Of a DNA stretch of 13,899 nucleotides, positions 1-8,031 are shown piece after piece. The notes beneath the pieces are model-generated. The model saw only the letters and a list, made by a program, of their open reading frames with translations. It was not told where the DNA came from and did no database searches. The translations under genes were made by a program, and so were the position numbers. Location: assembly GCA_040509055.1 (NCBI GenBank), contig JBEVLT010000030.1, forward strand, positions 1 to 13,899, written 5' to 3'. This DNA comes from JAJKIP01 sp040509055 (GTDB lineage Bacteria > Bacteroidota > Bacteroidia > Chitinophagales > Chitinophagaceae). Each line of letters starts with the position of its first letter. Within the stretch, counting starts at the first letter, position 1.

Positions 1-1742
1 CCGGATCAGGATTCATGCGTTACAATACAGTGAATGAATTTACCAGGCAATACCAGAATGGTACCGGCGGAGCAATGATCTCTACCCGGAATGCTTCCTT
101 CTCCAATAACAAAACGATCCAGTATTCTTACAATGCTTTTCTGCAGTACGACAAGTCGTTCAACGGTCATAATTTAAGTGTGATGGGCGGCGGTGAGTTT
201 TATAATTATGAGCAATACCTGTCTTCTGCATCGGCCAGCGGCGGATCAACGGACTATGTTCCATGGTTGTCGGGTTCCACACTGGCTACCAGCGTACCGT
301 CTTCCTCTTTTTCTCAATGGGACCGGCTGGCCTCAGGTATCGGGCGCGTCAACTATAATTATGATTCCAGGTATTTGCTTACCGTGAACCTGCGTTACGA
401 TGGCAGCTCCAGGCTGAACGGAAACTATTTTGAGTTATTCCCCGGTGTTTCCGCCGGATGGAACCTTCATAACGAAGATTTCTTCCACAACAGTTCCGTG
501 AGCAAATTCATTAGTACTATTAAGCCACGCGTTAGCTGGGGACAGAATGGAAATATCCAGTCGCTGAGTTATTTTACAACCGATCCTACTTATAATGATG
601 TGGGTATTTACAATGGCGTGGCCGGTTTTGGGCCCAACAGTATCGTGAATACCGCCATGAAATGGGAAAAGGTATCAGCGCTCAATTTAGGAATCGACCT
701 GGGACTGCTTCGTAACAGGGTCACCATTATGGCTGATTATTTTGTGCGGGACGTGTTTGATAAGATCGCTCAAATGCCCATCCCATCCTGGACCGGGTTC
801 AGCACTTATTCTACCAACCTTGGCCAGCTGCAAAACAGGGGTGTTGAAGCGGAGGTAAAAGTGAATATTATTAAACCTGTTAAAAATGGTGGTTTTTCCT
901 GGGACGTGAGCGCCAACTTCTCCCATGTAAAAAGCTATGCGCTCCGCCTTCCTGATAATGGACTGGCAAGGAACAGGCAAAGCACGATCCAGGTATATGA
1001 CCCTAAGACCGGGGCTATCGCCAATGTAGGCGGATTGCAGGAAGGGCGAAGGATCGCGCTGGATGAAGTGTGGGCCTATGCATTCGATGGACTTTATACC
1101 ACGCAGGATGAATTGAACAAGGCTGCCAATCTTTACAATGCCAACCTGTCTTATAACAACAAGCGCCTGAAATTTTTGGGAGATGCCCGCTGGCGAGATG
1201 TGGACGGGAATGATACCATCAACCTGTATGATAAGGTATATGTGGGCAGAACAACACCCACGGCAACAGGTGGTTTTTCCACTTTTGCCAGCTGGAAAGG
1301 ATTCAGCCTCTATGTGCAAATGGACTACGCGCTTGGTTTTGTGATCATGAATCAATCATGGCTTAGGGGAATGTCGCAGGTACAGGGATCGCAGAATGGC
1401 CCGGTAGATATTAAAAAGACATGGACGCCTGATAACCCGAATGCAACATTGCCCAGCTATTCCTGGACCAATTATTTGCAGAATTATGGCGCCTTTGCCA
1501 ATTACTGGCAAAAGGGAGATTACCTGGCCCTGCGCGAAGTAACGTTGAGCTATGAAATGCCGGCGCGGTTGCTGAAAGGAATATTCAACCAGCGTGTGGC
1601 TGGCTTGAGGGCCTATGTTACAGGTTCTAACCTGGCCTATCTTACCGCCTATGATGGTACGCTACCCGAAGAAGGGGGCGATGATCCAGGCAGATTTCCC
1701 TTGCCGCGGAGGATCACACTTGGCATCAACCTAACCCTGTAA
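1..1742 (+). CDS. SusC/RagA-type TonB-dependent outer-membrane transporter, C-terminal part (5' end outside window)
   Basis: The reading frame is open from the first bases of the window (first full codon at base 3), so the gene starts upstream. About 579 codons are visible. SusC proteins are usually about 1000 residues, so this is roughly the second half, with the signal peptide, carboxypeptidase-like domain and plug missing. What is visible is a TonB-dependent beta-barrel: alternating aromatic-rich strands, the family signature GDARWRDVDGNDTIN followed by a YVGRTTP turn (about bases 1180-1260), and a typical ending (LPRRITLGINLTL). The last residue is Leu, whereas many barrels end in Phe. 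SusC forms the channel of a SusC-SusD complex that imports glycan fragments with energy from TonB. A SusD gene follows after 19 bases, and the sialidase and lyase genes downstream suggest that the substrate is sialic acid or sialylated oligosaccharide, as for NanO in Tannerella (inference). The internal ATG at base 15 is not the real start. Confidence 0.95.
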   Translation, partial: GSGFMRYNTVNEFTRQYQNGTGGAMISTRNASFSNNKTIQYSYNAFLQYDKSFNGHNLSVMGGGEFYNYEQYLSSASASGGSTDYVPWLSGSTLATSVPSSSFSQWDRLASGIGRVNYNYDSRYLLTVNLRYDGSSRLNGNYFELFPGVSAGWNLHNEDFFHNSSVSKFISTIKPRVSWGQNGNIQSLSYFTTDPTYNDVGIYNGVAGFGPNSIVNTAMKWEKVSALNLGIDLGLLRNRVTIMADYFVRDVFDKIAQMPIPSWTGFSTYSTNLGQLQNRGVEAEVKVNIIKPVKNGGFSWDVSANFSHVKSYALRLPDNGLARNRQSTIQVYDPKTGAIANVGGLQEGRRIALDEVWAYAFDGLYTTQDELNKAANLYNANLSYNNKRLKFLGDARWRDVDGNDTINLYDKVYVGRTTPTATGGFSTFASWKGFSLYVQMDYALGFVIMNQSWLRGMSQVQGSQNGPVDIKKTWTPDNPNATLPSYSWTNYLQNYGAFANYWQKGDYLALREVTLSYEMPARLLKGIFNQRVAGLRAYVTGSNLAYLTAYDGTLPEEGGDDPGRFPLPRRITLGINLTL

Positions 1743-1761
1743 TGATCTAAACAATTGCACT

Positions 1762-3294
1762 ATGAACAAGCGAATTTTATATACCCGATATATCTGTTTT
1801 TTATTGCTGATAAGCAGTATGGTTTCCTGCAAGAAACAGCTGGAAGAGGTGGCTCCGCAAACAGCCATCAACCGGAACCTGATCCTCAGCGATCCTGCCG
1901 CAGCGCGTACCCTTTATCACGGTCTTTATGCATCTTTTCGTGGTTACCACAGTCTTTTCCTGGAATTAGGAGAGCTGCGGTCCGAGATCTGGGCAGACGG
2001 TCTGTTTGCAGAAACTGCAGATGCGAATTATCGCAATCTCTACACGCATAATATCAGCTCTACGGTAGTCCCGACGACTAACTGGGGAGGCTTTTATGGG
2101 TTGCTTTACCGGATCAATACCGTTATTGAGCTGTTCCCGCAAACAAAGCTCCCGGAAGCGGAGCGGAACAAGTACCTGGCAGAAGCACATGGCCTTCGCG
2201 CTTTTATCTATTATAAGATGCTGCAGATATGGGGCGCTGTTCCCCTTACCACAACACCTGTAACGGTGGTGGATGACGTCACAATCTTATACAAGGAAAG
2301 ATCACCGGAGAGGGATGTGATGGCGCAAGTAAAGTCGGATATCGAAACATCATTATCCCTCTTTGATGGCAATAATGCGTTTACTCCCAAAAGGGTCTAT
2401 TGGAACCGGGTGGCTTCTTTGGCACTCAAAGGCGATGTATATATCTGGTCAGCTGCCAACCTCGGTGGCGGCGCAGCCGATCTGACTATCGCTAAACAGG
2501 CTTTGCAGGAAGTGGTCGGTCTGCAGGGAGCTAACCTGGGACTGAATGCAAATTTTGCCGACACCTTCGATCCCACGAAAGAGACAAACAACAAGGAGAT
2601 CATTTTTGCATTGAGCTATGAGCGCAATGAAGCCACAAATTCGGCTTATACAAACTTCCTTGTCAATACAACAACGGCCGGAACATTGCGTATTGACTCC
2701 GGAACAGCGACCTCAAAGTTTGTTCCCGAGATATTTCCTTATGTATCGGGTGGCAGCAGGATCGGTATGTCTGCGGCAATGATCACCAAGCTGAATGTCA
2801 AAACCGATACAAGGATCAAGACCTCATTCCGTGTCATGTATCGCAACACGGCCCCTTCGTACCCGATCGTTGCCGTCATGCTGACAAAATTCATTGGCAG
2901 GGTGGATGCTGGTGCACAGGTCTATGACACAGATTTCCCCATTTTCCGCTATGCTGACATCCTGTTGTTGCTGGCAGAAGCAAAGGCACAATTGCAGGAA
3001 GACCCTTCAGCCGAGATCAACCAGATCCGGCAACGGGCATATGGCACAGCTTATACGCCATATGTCAATTCCTCTGTCGATAATAATATGCGGGCCGTAC
3101 TGGAAGAGCAGCTGCGGGAGTTTATCGGCGAGGGCAAACGCTGGTGGGCTTTGAGAAGGGCCGGCGATCAATGGGTGTATTATTATATCGATCCGCGGTA
3201 CCTCAGCGTTGGTCAGGAATATAAATTTTTACTTCCCATCGATCAGAGTACGCTGACAAGAGACCCGAAACTTACACAGACGCCTGGCTATTAG
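1762..3294 (+). CDS. SusD/RagB-type glycan-binding outer-membrane lipoprotein
   Basis: This 510-residue protein has the length and both ends expected of SusD. It opens with a basic start and hydrophobic stretch (residues 3-22), then a lipoprotein signal with Cys23 (MVSC), so it is probably lipid-anchored; the CKKQLEE sequence after it may help surface export. The N-terminal helical part (about 25-200) carries tetratricopeptide-like helices, including AEAHGLRAFIYYKML. The C-terminal SusD part has FRYADILLLLAEAKAQL and EFIGEGKRWWALRRAG, and ends in LPIDQSTLTRDPKLTQTPGY, the usual SusD finish. SusD caps the SusC channel and captures the glycan at the cell surface. The start at 1762 lies 19 bases after the susC stop, and no Shine-Dalgarno is seen. 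By context it is the counterpart of NanU, the sialic acid binding partner of NanO in Tannerella and Bacteroides (inference; the ligand cannot be read from the sequence). Confidence 0.95.
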   Translation: MNKRILYTRYICFLLLISSMVSCKKQLEEVAPQTAINRNLILSDPAAARTLYHGLYASFRGYHSLFLELGELRSEIWADGLFAETADANYRNLYTHNISSTVVPTTNWGGFYGLLYRINTVIELFPQTKLPEAERNKYLAEAHGLRAFIYYKMLQIWGAVPLTTTPVTVVDDVTILYKERSPERDVMAQVKSDIETSLSLFDGNNAFTPKRVYWNRVASLALKGDVYIWSAANLGGGAADLTIAKQALQEVVGLQGANLGLNANFADTFDPTKETNNKEIIFALSYERNEATNSAYTNFLVNTTTAGTLRIDSGTATSKFVPEIFPYVSGGSRIGMSAAMITKLNVKTDTRIKTSFRVMYRNTAPSYPIVAVMLTKFIGRVDAGAQVYDTDFPIFRYADILLLLAEAKAQLQEDPSAEINQIRQRAYGTAYTPYVNSSVDNNMRAVLEEQLREFIGEGKRWWALRRAGDQWVYYYIDPRYLSVGQEYKFLLPIDQSTLTRDPKLTQTPGY

Positions 3295-3327
3295 TTGAGC
3301 CGGCACAACAAATTTTATCAAAGAATC

Positions 3328-3337
3328 GATTTAAATC
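3328..3337. promoter_or_regulatory. A/T-rich 10-bp palindrome just before the first sialidase start
   Basis: GATTTAAATC is a perfect palindrome ending 6 bases before the ATG at 3344, in the 49-base gap after susD. It also sits between AATCG (3324-3328) and CGATT (3339-3343), which could pair as a short hairpin next to the start codon. It could be an operator or a translation control element, or chance in an A/T-rich gap. No Bacteroidota -7 box (TAnnTTTG) is seen beside it. Confidence 0.2.
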
Positions 3338-3343
3338 ACGATT

Positions 3344-4528
3344 ATGAAACTGATCTCATTTTGTGGTAAGATAGCTTTACTCTGTATTGGTATTGTAAGC
3401 CTGCTGGCCTGCAGCAAGATAAGCCATAACGATATTCGCCTGGAAGACAGCATACGGACCCCGCAGACCGGGGGGCCTGCCAATGATACGCTTAGCCGTA
3501 CCGTTCTTTTTGGCAATGAAATGAATGGTATTAATTTTTTCCGGATTCCCGGACTGGCTAAAACAAAAGCAGGTACGCTGATCGCGGTAGCAGATGCCCG
3601 GATGAACTCCAACGATGATCTTCCCAATAATATCGATTGTATCATTCGCCGGAGCACTGACAATGGCAAGACCTGGAGCAATATTCAAACAGTATTGGAT
3701 ATGGGGCAGGATGGTGTCAGCGATCCTTCGATCCTGGTAGATAAGACAACCGATACGGTTTGGATCTTTCTCAACTATGGCAAAGGAGTTGGCATCAGCA
3801 ATTCACAGGTTGGGTATGTAGACAGTACGATCCATGTCCTGGCGATTAAAAGCGGCGATGATGGCCGTACCTGGACGGCGCCGGTAGACATTACGACACA
3901 GGTAAAAGCTTCTGACTGGAAATATGTAATTTCTTCTCCGGGCCATGGTATTCAATTAAAGGACGGAACACTGGTGCAGACCGGTTATTACAGCGTACCC
4001 ACTTCGGCGAACCCGCGTGCCTTTGCTTACTATAGCCAGGATCACGGACGCACCTGGAAACGAACGCCCCCGGTAGCACAAAGAGTAACGGAAGGCATGG
4101 CCGTCCAGCTGGAGAATGGAAGTATCATGCTGAACATGCGGAGCCAGGTCAATAATACAAGGGCATCATCTGTTACCACAAACTTTACCACATGGAGCGC
4201 CCTGGAATATAACCCGGTACTGATTGAGCCGATGTGCCAGGCCAGCATCATCAAGCTGGAGCATGGCGACGCTGCCGGTAAGGATTGGCTTGTATTCGGG
4301 AATCCGGCCAGTACATCGAGGGTCAACTATGTAATACGCTTAAGTAAAAATGGGGGCAGTTCCTGGGTGAATGCCCTGCCGGTATGGAGCCAGGGATCAG
4401 GTTATTCTGACCTGGTAGAACTGGCTAACGGAGATGTGGCTGTACTCTATGAAAAATGGGGCGCAAGCGGTTCGAAAGCCTTGCTGGAGTTTGCCATTGT
4501 GCCTAAAACTTCGTTGATCAAAAATTAA
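3344..4528 (+). CDS. Exo-alpha-sialidase (GH33), short lipoprotein form
   Basis: This 394-residue sialidase hydrolyses terminal sialic acids from glycans. A lipoprotein signal ends in LLAC with Cys23, so it is probably membrane-anchored in the periplasm or on the surface. The GH33 propeller follows directly, with no added domain. Visible catalytic residues are Arg67 in the FRIP motif (66-69), acid/base Asp92, Glu250 in TEG, Arg266, Arg326 (arginine triad 67/266/326) and the nucleophile Tyr354 in GYSDL. The Glu-Arg-Arg spacing (16 and 60) matches that recalled for Clostridium NanI. Asp boxes lie at 104-111 (STDNGKTW), 170-177 and 231-238; a fourth at 334-341 (SKNGGSSW) is degenerate. All key residues are present, so an active enzyme is expected. 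It lies between susD and nanA. Linkage preference and whether it is a hydrolase or a trans-sialidase cannot be told from the sequence. Confidence 0.93.
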   Translation: MKLISFCGKIALLCIGIVSLLACSKISHNDIRLEDSIRTPQTGGPANDTLSRTVLFGNEMNGINFFRIPGLAKTKAGTLIAVADARMNSNDDLPNNIDCIIRRSTDNGKTWSNIQTVLDMGQDGVSDPSILVDKTTDTVWIFLNYGKGVGISNSQVGYVDSTIHVLAIKSGDDGRTWTAPVDITTQVKASDWKYVISSPGHGIQLKDGTLVQTGYYSVPTSANPRAFAYYSQDHGRTWKRTPPVAQRVTEGMAVQLENGSIMLNMRSQVNNTRASSVTTNFTTWSALEYNPVLIEPMCQASIIKLEHGDAAGKDWLVFGNPASTSRVNYVIRLSKNGGSSWVNALPVWSQGSGYSDLVELANGDVAVLYEKWGASGSKALLEFAIVPKTSLIKN

Positions 4529-4565
4529 AAACTCAAAAAGCCAGGACGAACATATTTCCTGACGG

Positions 4566-4588
4566 TGATGGCCCGGGCAATGCCATCA
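4566..4588 (+). promoter_or_regulatory. Intergenic hairpin between sialidase and nanA
   Basis: In the 71-base gap before nanA, TGATGGC (4566-4572) pairs perfectly with GCCATCA (4582-4588) around a 9-base loop. An alternative fold uses the palindrome GCCCGGGC (4571-4578). A-rich sequence follows rather than a T-run, so it is not a standard intrinsic terminator on the + strand. It may act as an RNA stabiliser or processing site between the two messages (inference). Confidence 0.25.
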
Positions 4589-4599
4589 AAAAACTGACT

Positions 4600-5538
4600 A
4601 TGAATAAGAAAATAAAGGGATTGATCGCAGCGCCGTTCACACCTATGGATCACCACGGCAACTTAAACCTGGATGCTATAGCCGAGTATTATCAATTGCT
4701 GAAAGCAAATGATGTAACCGGGGCATTTATTTGCGGTTCAACCGGTGAAGGTGTTTCGCTGACCACGCAGGAAAAAATGGCGATCGCCGAAGCCTGGGCA
4801 TCCTGTGCCCAGGCAGATCCGGACTTTAAGGTCATCATGCTGGTAGGAGGGACAAGCCTGGCTGATTGCAAAGCGCTGGCAAAACATGCAAAAAAGATTG
4901 GCTTATATGCCGTGTCATTCACGGCGCCTTCTTATTTCAAGCCGGCCAGCATCAAGCAATTGGCTGCTTGTTGCAAGGTCATCGCAGCCGAAGTGCCTGA
5001 TATGCCTTTTTATTATTATCACATCCCCGTACTTACAGGAGTGAATCTTCCCATGTTTGACCTGTTACAGGAGGTAGATGGACAGATCCCCAATTTTGCA
5101 GGTGTAAAATATACCCATGAAGATTTTATGGACTTTCTGTCCTGCCTTCATTTTAAAAATGAAAAATATGACCTGCTGTGGGGTAGGGACGAGAATATGC
5201 TGTCGGCACTGGTATTGGGTACGCAGGGCGCCGTGGGCAGCACTTTTAATTATGCAGCCCCACTCTACTATGACCTGATCGACGCTTTTCAGGCAGGAGA
5301 TTTTAAGAAAGCACAGGCCCTGCAGCAGCAATCGATCGATATGATCAGGCTGTTGGGTAAATACGGAGGCATTGCAACCGGCAAGGCATACATGAAACTG
5401 CTTGGGTTCGATTGCGGTGAATTCCGCCTGCCTGTACCGAATATGAGCCAGCATCAGTTTGAAGAGTTCAAAAAGGATGTTGGCCAGCTGAATTTTTCAA
5501 GTTTTTGTTCCCGCGTACCTTCGGTCCAACCGGTATAG
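4600..5538 (+). CDS. nanA: N-acetylneuraminate lyase (sialic acid aldolase), cytoplasmic
   Basis: This 312-residue enzyme splits N-acetylneuraminate into ManNAc and pyruvate through a Schiff base, the first committed step of sialic acid breakdown. It is a DapA/NanA-type (beta/alpha)8 barrel with no signal peptide. GSTGEG (46-51) binds the pyruvate carboxylate, Tyr140 lies in YYYHIP (138-143), and Lys170 in GVKYT is the Schiff-base lysine. GTQGAVGSTFNY lies in the later part. The YYYHIP and AVGSTFNY forms resemble vertebrate NPL and Bacteroides NanL more than Escherichia coli NanA. The NanA-type HIP motif and the sialidase context argue against dihydrodipicolinate synthase. The C-terminus (after about residue 303, SCSRVPSVQPV-like tail) seems slightly longer than usual. 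Its stop lies one base before the nanM start, so the two are very probably translated together. Confidence 0.95.
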   Translation: MNKKIKGLIAAPFTPMDHHGNLNLDAIAEYYQLLKANDVTGAFICGSTGEGVSLTTQEKMAIAEAWASCAQADPDFKVIMLVGGTSLADCKALAKHAKKIGLYAVSFTAPSYFKPASIKQLAACCKVIAAEVPDMPFYYYHIPVLTGVNLPMFDLLQEVDGQIPNFAGVKYTHEDFMDFLSCLHFKNEKYDLLWGRDENMLSALVLGTQGAVGSTFNYAAPLYYDLIDAFQAGDFKKAQALQQQSIDMIRLLGKYGGIATGKAYMKLLGFDCGEFRLPVPNMSQHQFEEFKKDVGQLNFSSFCSRVPSVQPV

Positions 5539-5539
5539 A

Positions 5540-6733
5540 ATGAAGACGCTATTTTTTTATATTTATTCATTGATCATGTTCTCAACTGTAGAAGCAACAG
5601 CACAACGTGATGCGCTATGCAGGGTAGAGTGGAAAGTTGCCGGTTCCCTTCCTTCTGCAAGCAATGGACAAAAATCCCCCGGGGTGGCAGGGCCCGTGAC
5701 CGGTATTCATAATGGCATACTGATCGTTGCCGGGGGCGCTAATTTTCCGGATGCAATGCCGTGGCTGGGTGGTAAAAAGAAATATACCGATGAGGGATTT
5801 GTGTTTAAAATAGATCCACGGGGCGGGACAACTCTTTTTAGCTCTTTTAAACTAGACTTACCGCTTGCTTACAGTGCGAATTGTTCCACACCAGATGGTA
5901 TCATCAGTGCCGGAGGAGAAAATGAGCAGGGTATCAGCAGCAACGTTTTTTTATTTCAATGCGATGGGTCAACAGGAAATGTTGTGACCAAATACCTTCC
6001 TGATCTGCCTGTCGCCCTCACCAATGCGGCCATCACGTTTATTGACGGCAAAGCTTATGTGGCAGGTGGAGAAACGAAAGCGGGAGTTTCGGACCGGGTT
6101 TTTGTTTTGGATCCGGAGAATGCAAGTGCCGGATGGGAAAACCTGCCATCGCTTCCCCAAGCTGTATCACATACGGTAATGGTCGCAAACACAAGCGGAA
6201 ATGGACATAGTATCTATGTGTTAGGTGGTCGTAAAAAGAATAGTAACGGGATAAGCGATCTTTATACTTCCGTATATCAGCTTGACATAGCCACCGGCCA
6301 ATGGAAGAAGAAAAGCGACCTGCCTTATGCGTTGACAGCAGGAACGGGGATCCTGGCGGCGGATAATACTATTTTGCTATTTGGCGGTGATGACGGGGCG
6401 ACATTTCACAGGGTAGAAGAGTTAATTGCTACCATTGCCGGCGAAACGGACAGCCTGAGAAAACAGGAGCTGAATGAAAAAAAGATCAGGCTGCTATCGG
6501 CTCACCCGGGTTTTCATAAAGCAGTACTTTCCTATAATATCAATACCGGTGAATGGAAAACGATCGGGACCATTCCCTTCAATGTGCCAGTGACGACTAC
6601 AGCGATCGGCTGGAACAATCACGTGATCATTCCAGGTGGTGAAATTAAAGCAGGCGTAAGGACCCCGGACATTCTCCTGGGAAAGTTTGTTTTTGAAAGT
6701 ACCCGTTATCAGAAGAAAAAAAATATACAGTGA
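5540..6733 (+). CDS. nanM: N-acetylneuraminate epimerase/mutarotase, periplasmic kelch protein
   Basis: This 397-residue protein probably speeds the conversion between alpha- and beta-sialic acid anomers in the periplasm, so that the alpha form released by sialidases can be imported quickly. A cleavable signal peptide is likely (residues 1-22, ending TATAQ). Six kelch-type double-glycine strands are visible at 65-66, 125-126, 176-177, 229-230, 282-283 and 366-367, giving a six-bladed propeller like E. coli NanM. GGEIKAGVRTP (366-376) resembles GEAKPGLRT of NanM. The order of segments, with VAGPVTGIHNG and GGANFP at the N-terminus, fits the cyclically permuted mutarotase family (TIGR03548 in my memory). 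It starts one base after the nanA stop and overlaps the next transporter gene by four bases, which supports a transport-linked role. Kelch alone would be non-specific; the neighbours make the assignment firm. Confidence 0.88.
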   Translation: MKTLFFYIYSLIMFSTVEATAQRDALCRVEWKVAGSLPSASNGQKSPGVAGPVTGIHNGILIVAGGANFPDAMPWLGGKKKYTDEGFVFKIDPRGGTTLFSSFKLDLPLAYSANCSTPDGIISAGGENEQGISSNVFLFQCDGSTGNVVTKYLPDLPVALTNAAITFIDGKAYVAGGETKAGVSDRVFVLDPENASAGWENLPSLPQAVSHTVMVANTSGNGHSIYVLGGRKKNSNGISDLYTSVYQLDIATGQWKKKSDLPYALTAGTGILAADNTILLFGGDDGATFHRVEELIATIAGETDSLRKQELNEKKIRLLSAHPGFHKAVLSYNINTGEWKTIGTIPFNVPVTTTAIGWNNHVIIPGGEIKAGVRTPDILLGKFVFESTRYQKKKNIQ

Positions 6734-7986
6734 CCAGGCAATCTGCATACAGCAAATATTATAAATGGATTTTAGTAGCCCTGCTCTGGATGGTTGCCTT
6801 GCTGAACTACATGGACCGGCAAATGCTCTCTACGATGCGGCCTGCCATGCAGGTAGATATCCAGGAGCTGCAATCGGCCACTAATTTCGGCTACCTGATG
6901 GCGATATTTCTCTGGATCTATGGGTGTATGAGTCCTGTTTCCGGGATCATTGCAGACAGGTTCAACCGGAAATGGATCATTATCGGTAGCCTGTTCGTAT
7001 GGTCAGGCGTGACCTGGCTGATGAGCTATGCTACTACTTTCAATGAGCTATACTGGTTGAGAGCGGTCATGGGCGTAAGCGAAGGCCTGTATATCCCTGC
7101 CGGCTTATCGCTGATCGCCGATTTTCATTCTTCGAAGACCAGATCCCTCGCTATCGGGATTCATATGACCGGTCTTTACATGGGACAGGCGCTGGGTGGC
7201 TTTGGAGCAACTATTGCCACGGCATTCTCCTGGCAACAGACCTTTCATTTTTTCGGTATTGCAGGCATTGTTTATTCTTTCGTGCTGATCGGTTTCCTGA
7301 AGGAAAAAAGAAATACCATCACAGCGACTGAAGGCCCGGGAGTTATTAAAAAGGAAAGCAAGACTCCCCCCTTCAAAGGTTTAGGCTTGTTATTGATCCA
7401 CCCTTCCTTTTGGATCATGATCCTGTATTTCGCCATACCCAGCCTGCCGGGTTGGGCTATCAAAAACTGGCTGCCAACTCTCTTTGCCAATAGTCTTCAT
7501 ATCGATATGGCTACGGCCGGACCACTTGCAACGATCACGATTGCCGCCTCTTCCTTTTTGGGCGTCATCTCAGGCGGTATTCTGTCTGATCGTTGGGTGC
7601 AAAAAAATCTTCGCGGAAGAATTTATACCAGTGCGATCGGGCTCGGTCTGACCATTCCCTCCCTGTTGCTGCTCGGTTTTGGCACATCGCTGTTTCATTG
7701 CATTGGCGCCGCTTTTTGTTTTGGCTTTGGCTTTGGCATGTTCGACGCCAACAATATGCCGATCGTTTGCCAGTTCATTTCTGCAAGAAACAGAGCAAAG
7801 GCATATGGGTTGATGAATATGGCCGGGGTATTTGCCGGCGCTTTTATCACCGATCTTTTTGGAAAATCTACGGATGCAGGCAGCCTGGGAAAGAGCTTTG
7901 CCATGCTATCGGGTGTGGTGCTGGTAGTACTGGTCGTTCAGCTTTATTTCCAGCGGCCTAAAACGAATGACTTTGTTGATCCATGA
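6730..7986 (+). CDS. nanT: MFS transporter, probable inner-membrane sialic acid importer (anion:cation symporter type)
   Basis: This 418-residue membrane protein has about 12 hydrophobic segments in two halves joined by a charged loop near residues 190-215. The first half has LLNYMDRQ (24-31), the typical opening of the hexuronate/ACS group, and the MFS loop motif GIIADRFNRK (72-81). The second half repeats it as GGILSDR (282-288). The start is GTG at 6730, inside the nanM stop as a GTGA overlap; there is no suitable ATG in the first 20 codons, and this start gives the full first membrane segment. Translational coupling with nanM is likely. In Bacteroides and Tannerella an MFS protein called NanT carries sialic acid across the inner membrane, and the location between nanM and sialidase/epimerase genes suggests the same role. 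Substrate is by context only; another acidic sugar cannot be excluded. Confidence 0.85.
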   Translation: MTRQSAYSKYYKWILVALLWMVALLNYMDRQMLSTMRPAMQVDIQELQSATNFGYLMAIFLWIYGCMSPVSGIIADRFNRKWIIIGSLFVWSGVTWLMSYATTFNELYWLRAVMGVSEGLYIPAGLSLIADFHSSKTRSLAIGIHMTGLYMGQALGGFGATIATAFSWQQTFHFFGIAGIVYSFVLIGFLKEKRNTITATEGPGVIKKESKTPPFKGLGLLLIHPSFWIMILYFAIPSLPGWAIKNWLPTLFANSLHIDMATAGPLATITIAASSFLGVISGGILSDRWVQKNLRGRIYTSAIGLGLTIPSLLLLGFGTSLFHCIGAAFCFGFGFGMFDANNMPIVCQFISARNRAKAYGLMNMAGVFAGAFITDLFGKSTDAGSLGKSFAMLSGVVLVVLVVQLYFQRPKTNDFVDP

Positions 7987-8031
7987 CCATAAAAATGACC
8001 GTCAACGTTTAACGACTTATTTTAATTCTTT

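Noticed and set aside
687..1355. Long antisense frame opposite the SusC barrel
   Set aside because: No domain or signal is visible and the + strand codes for conserved barrel sequence.
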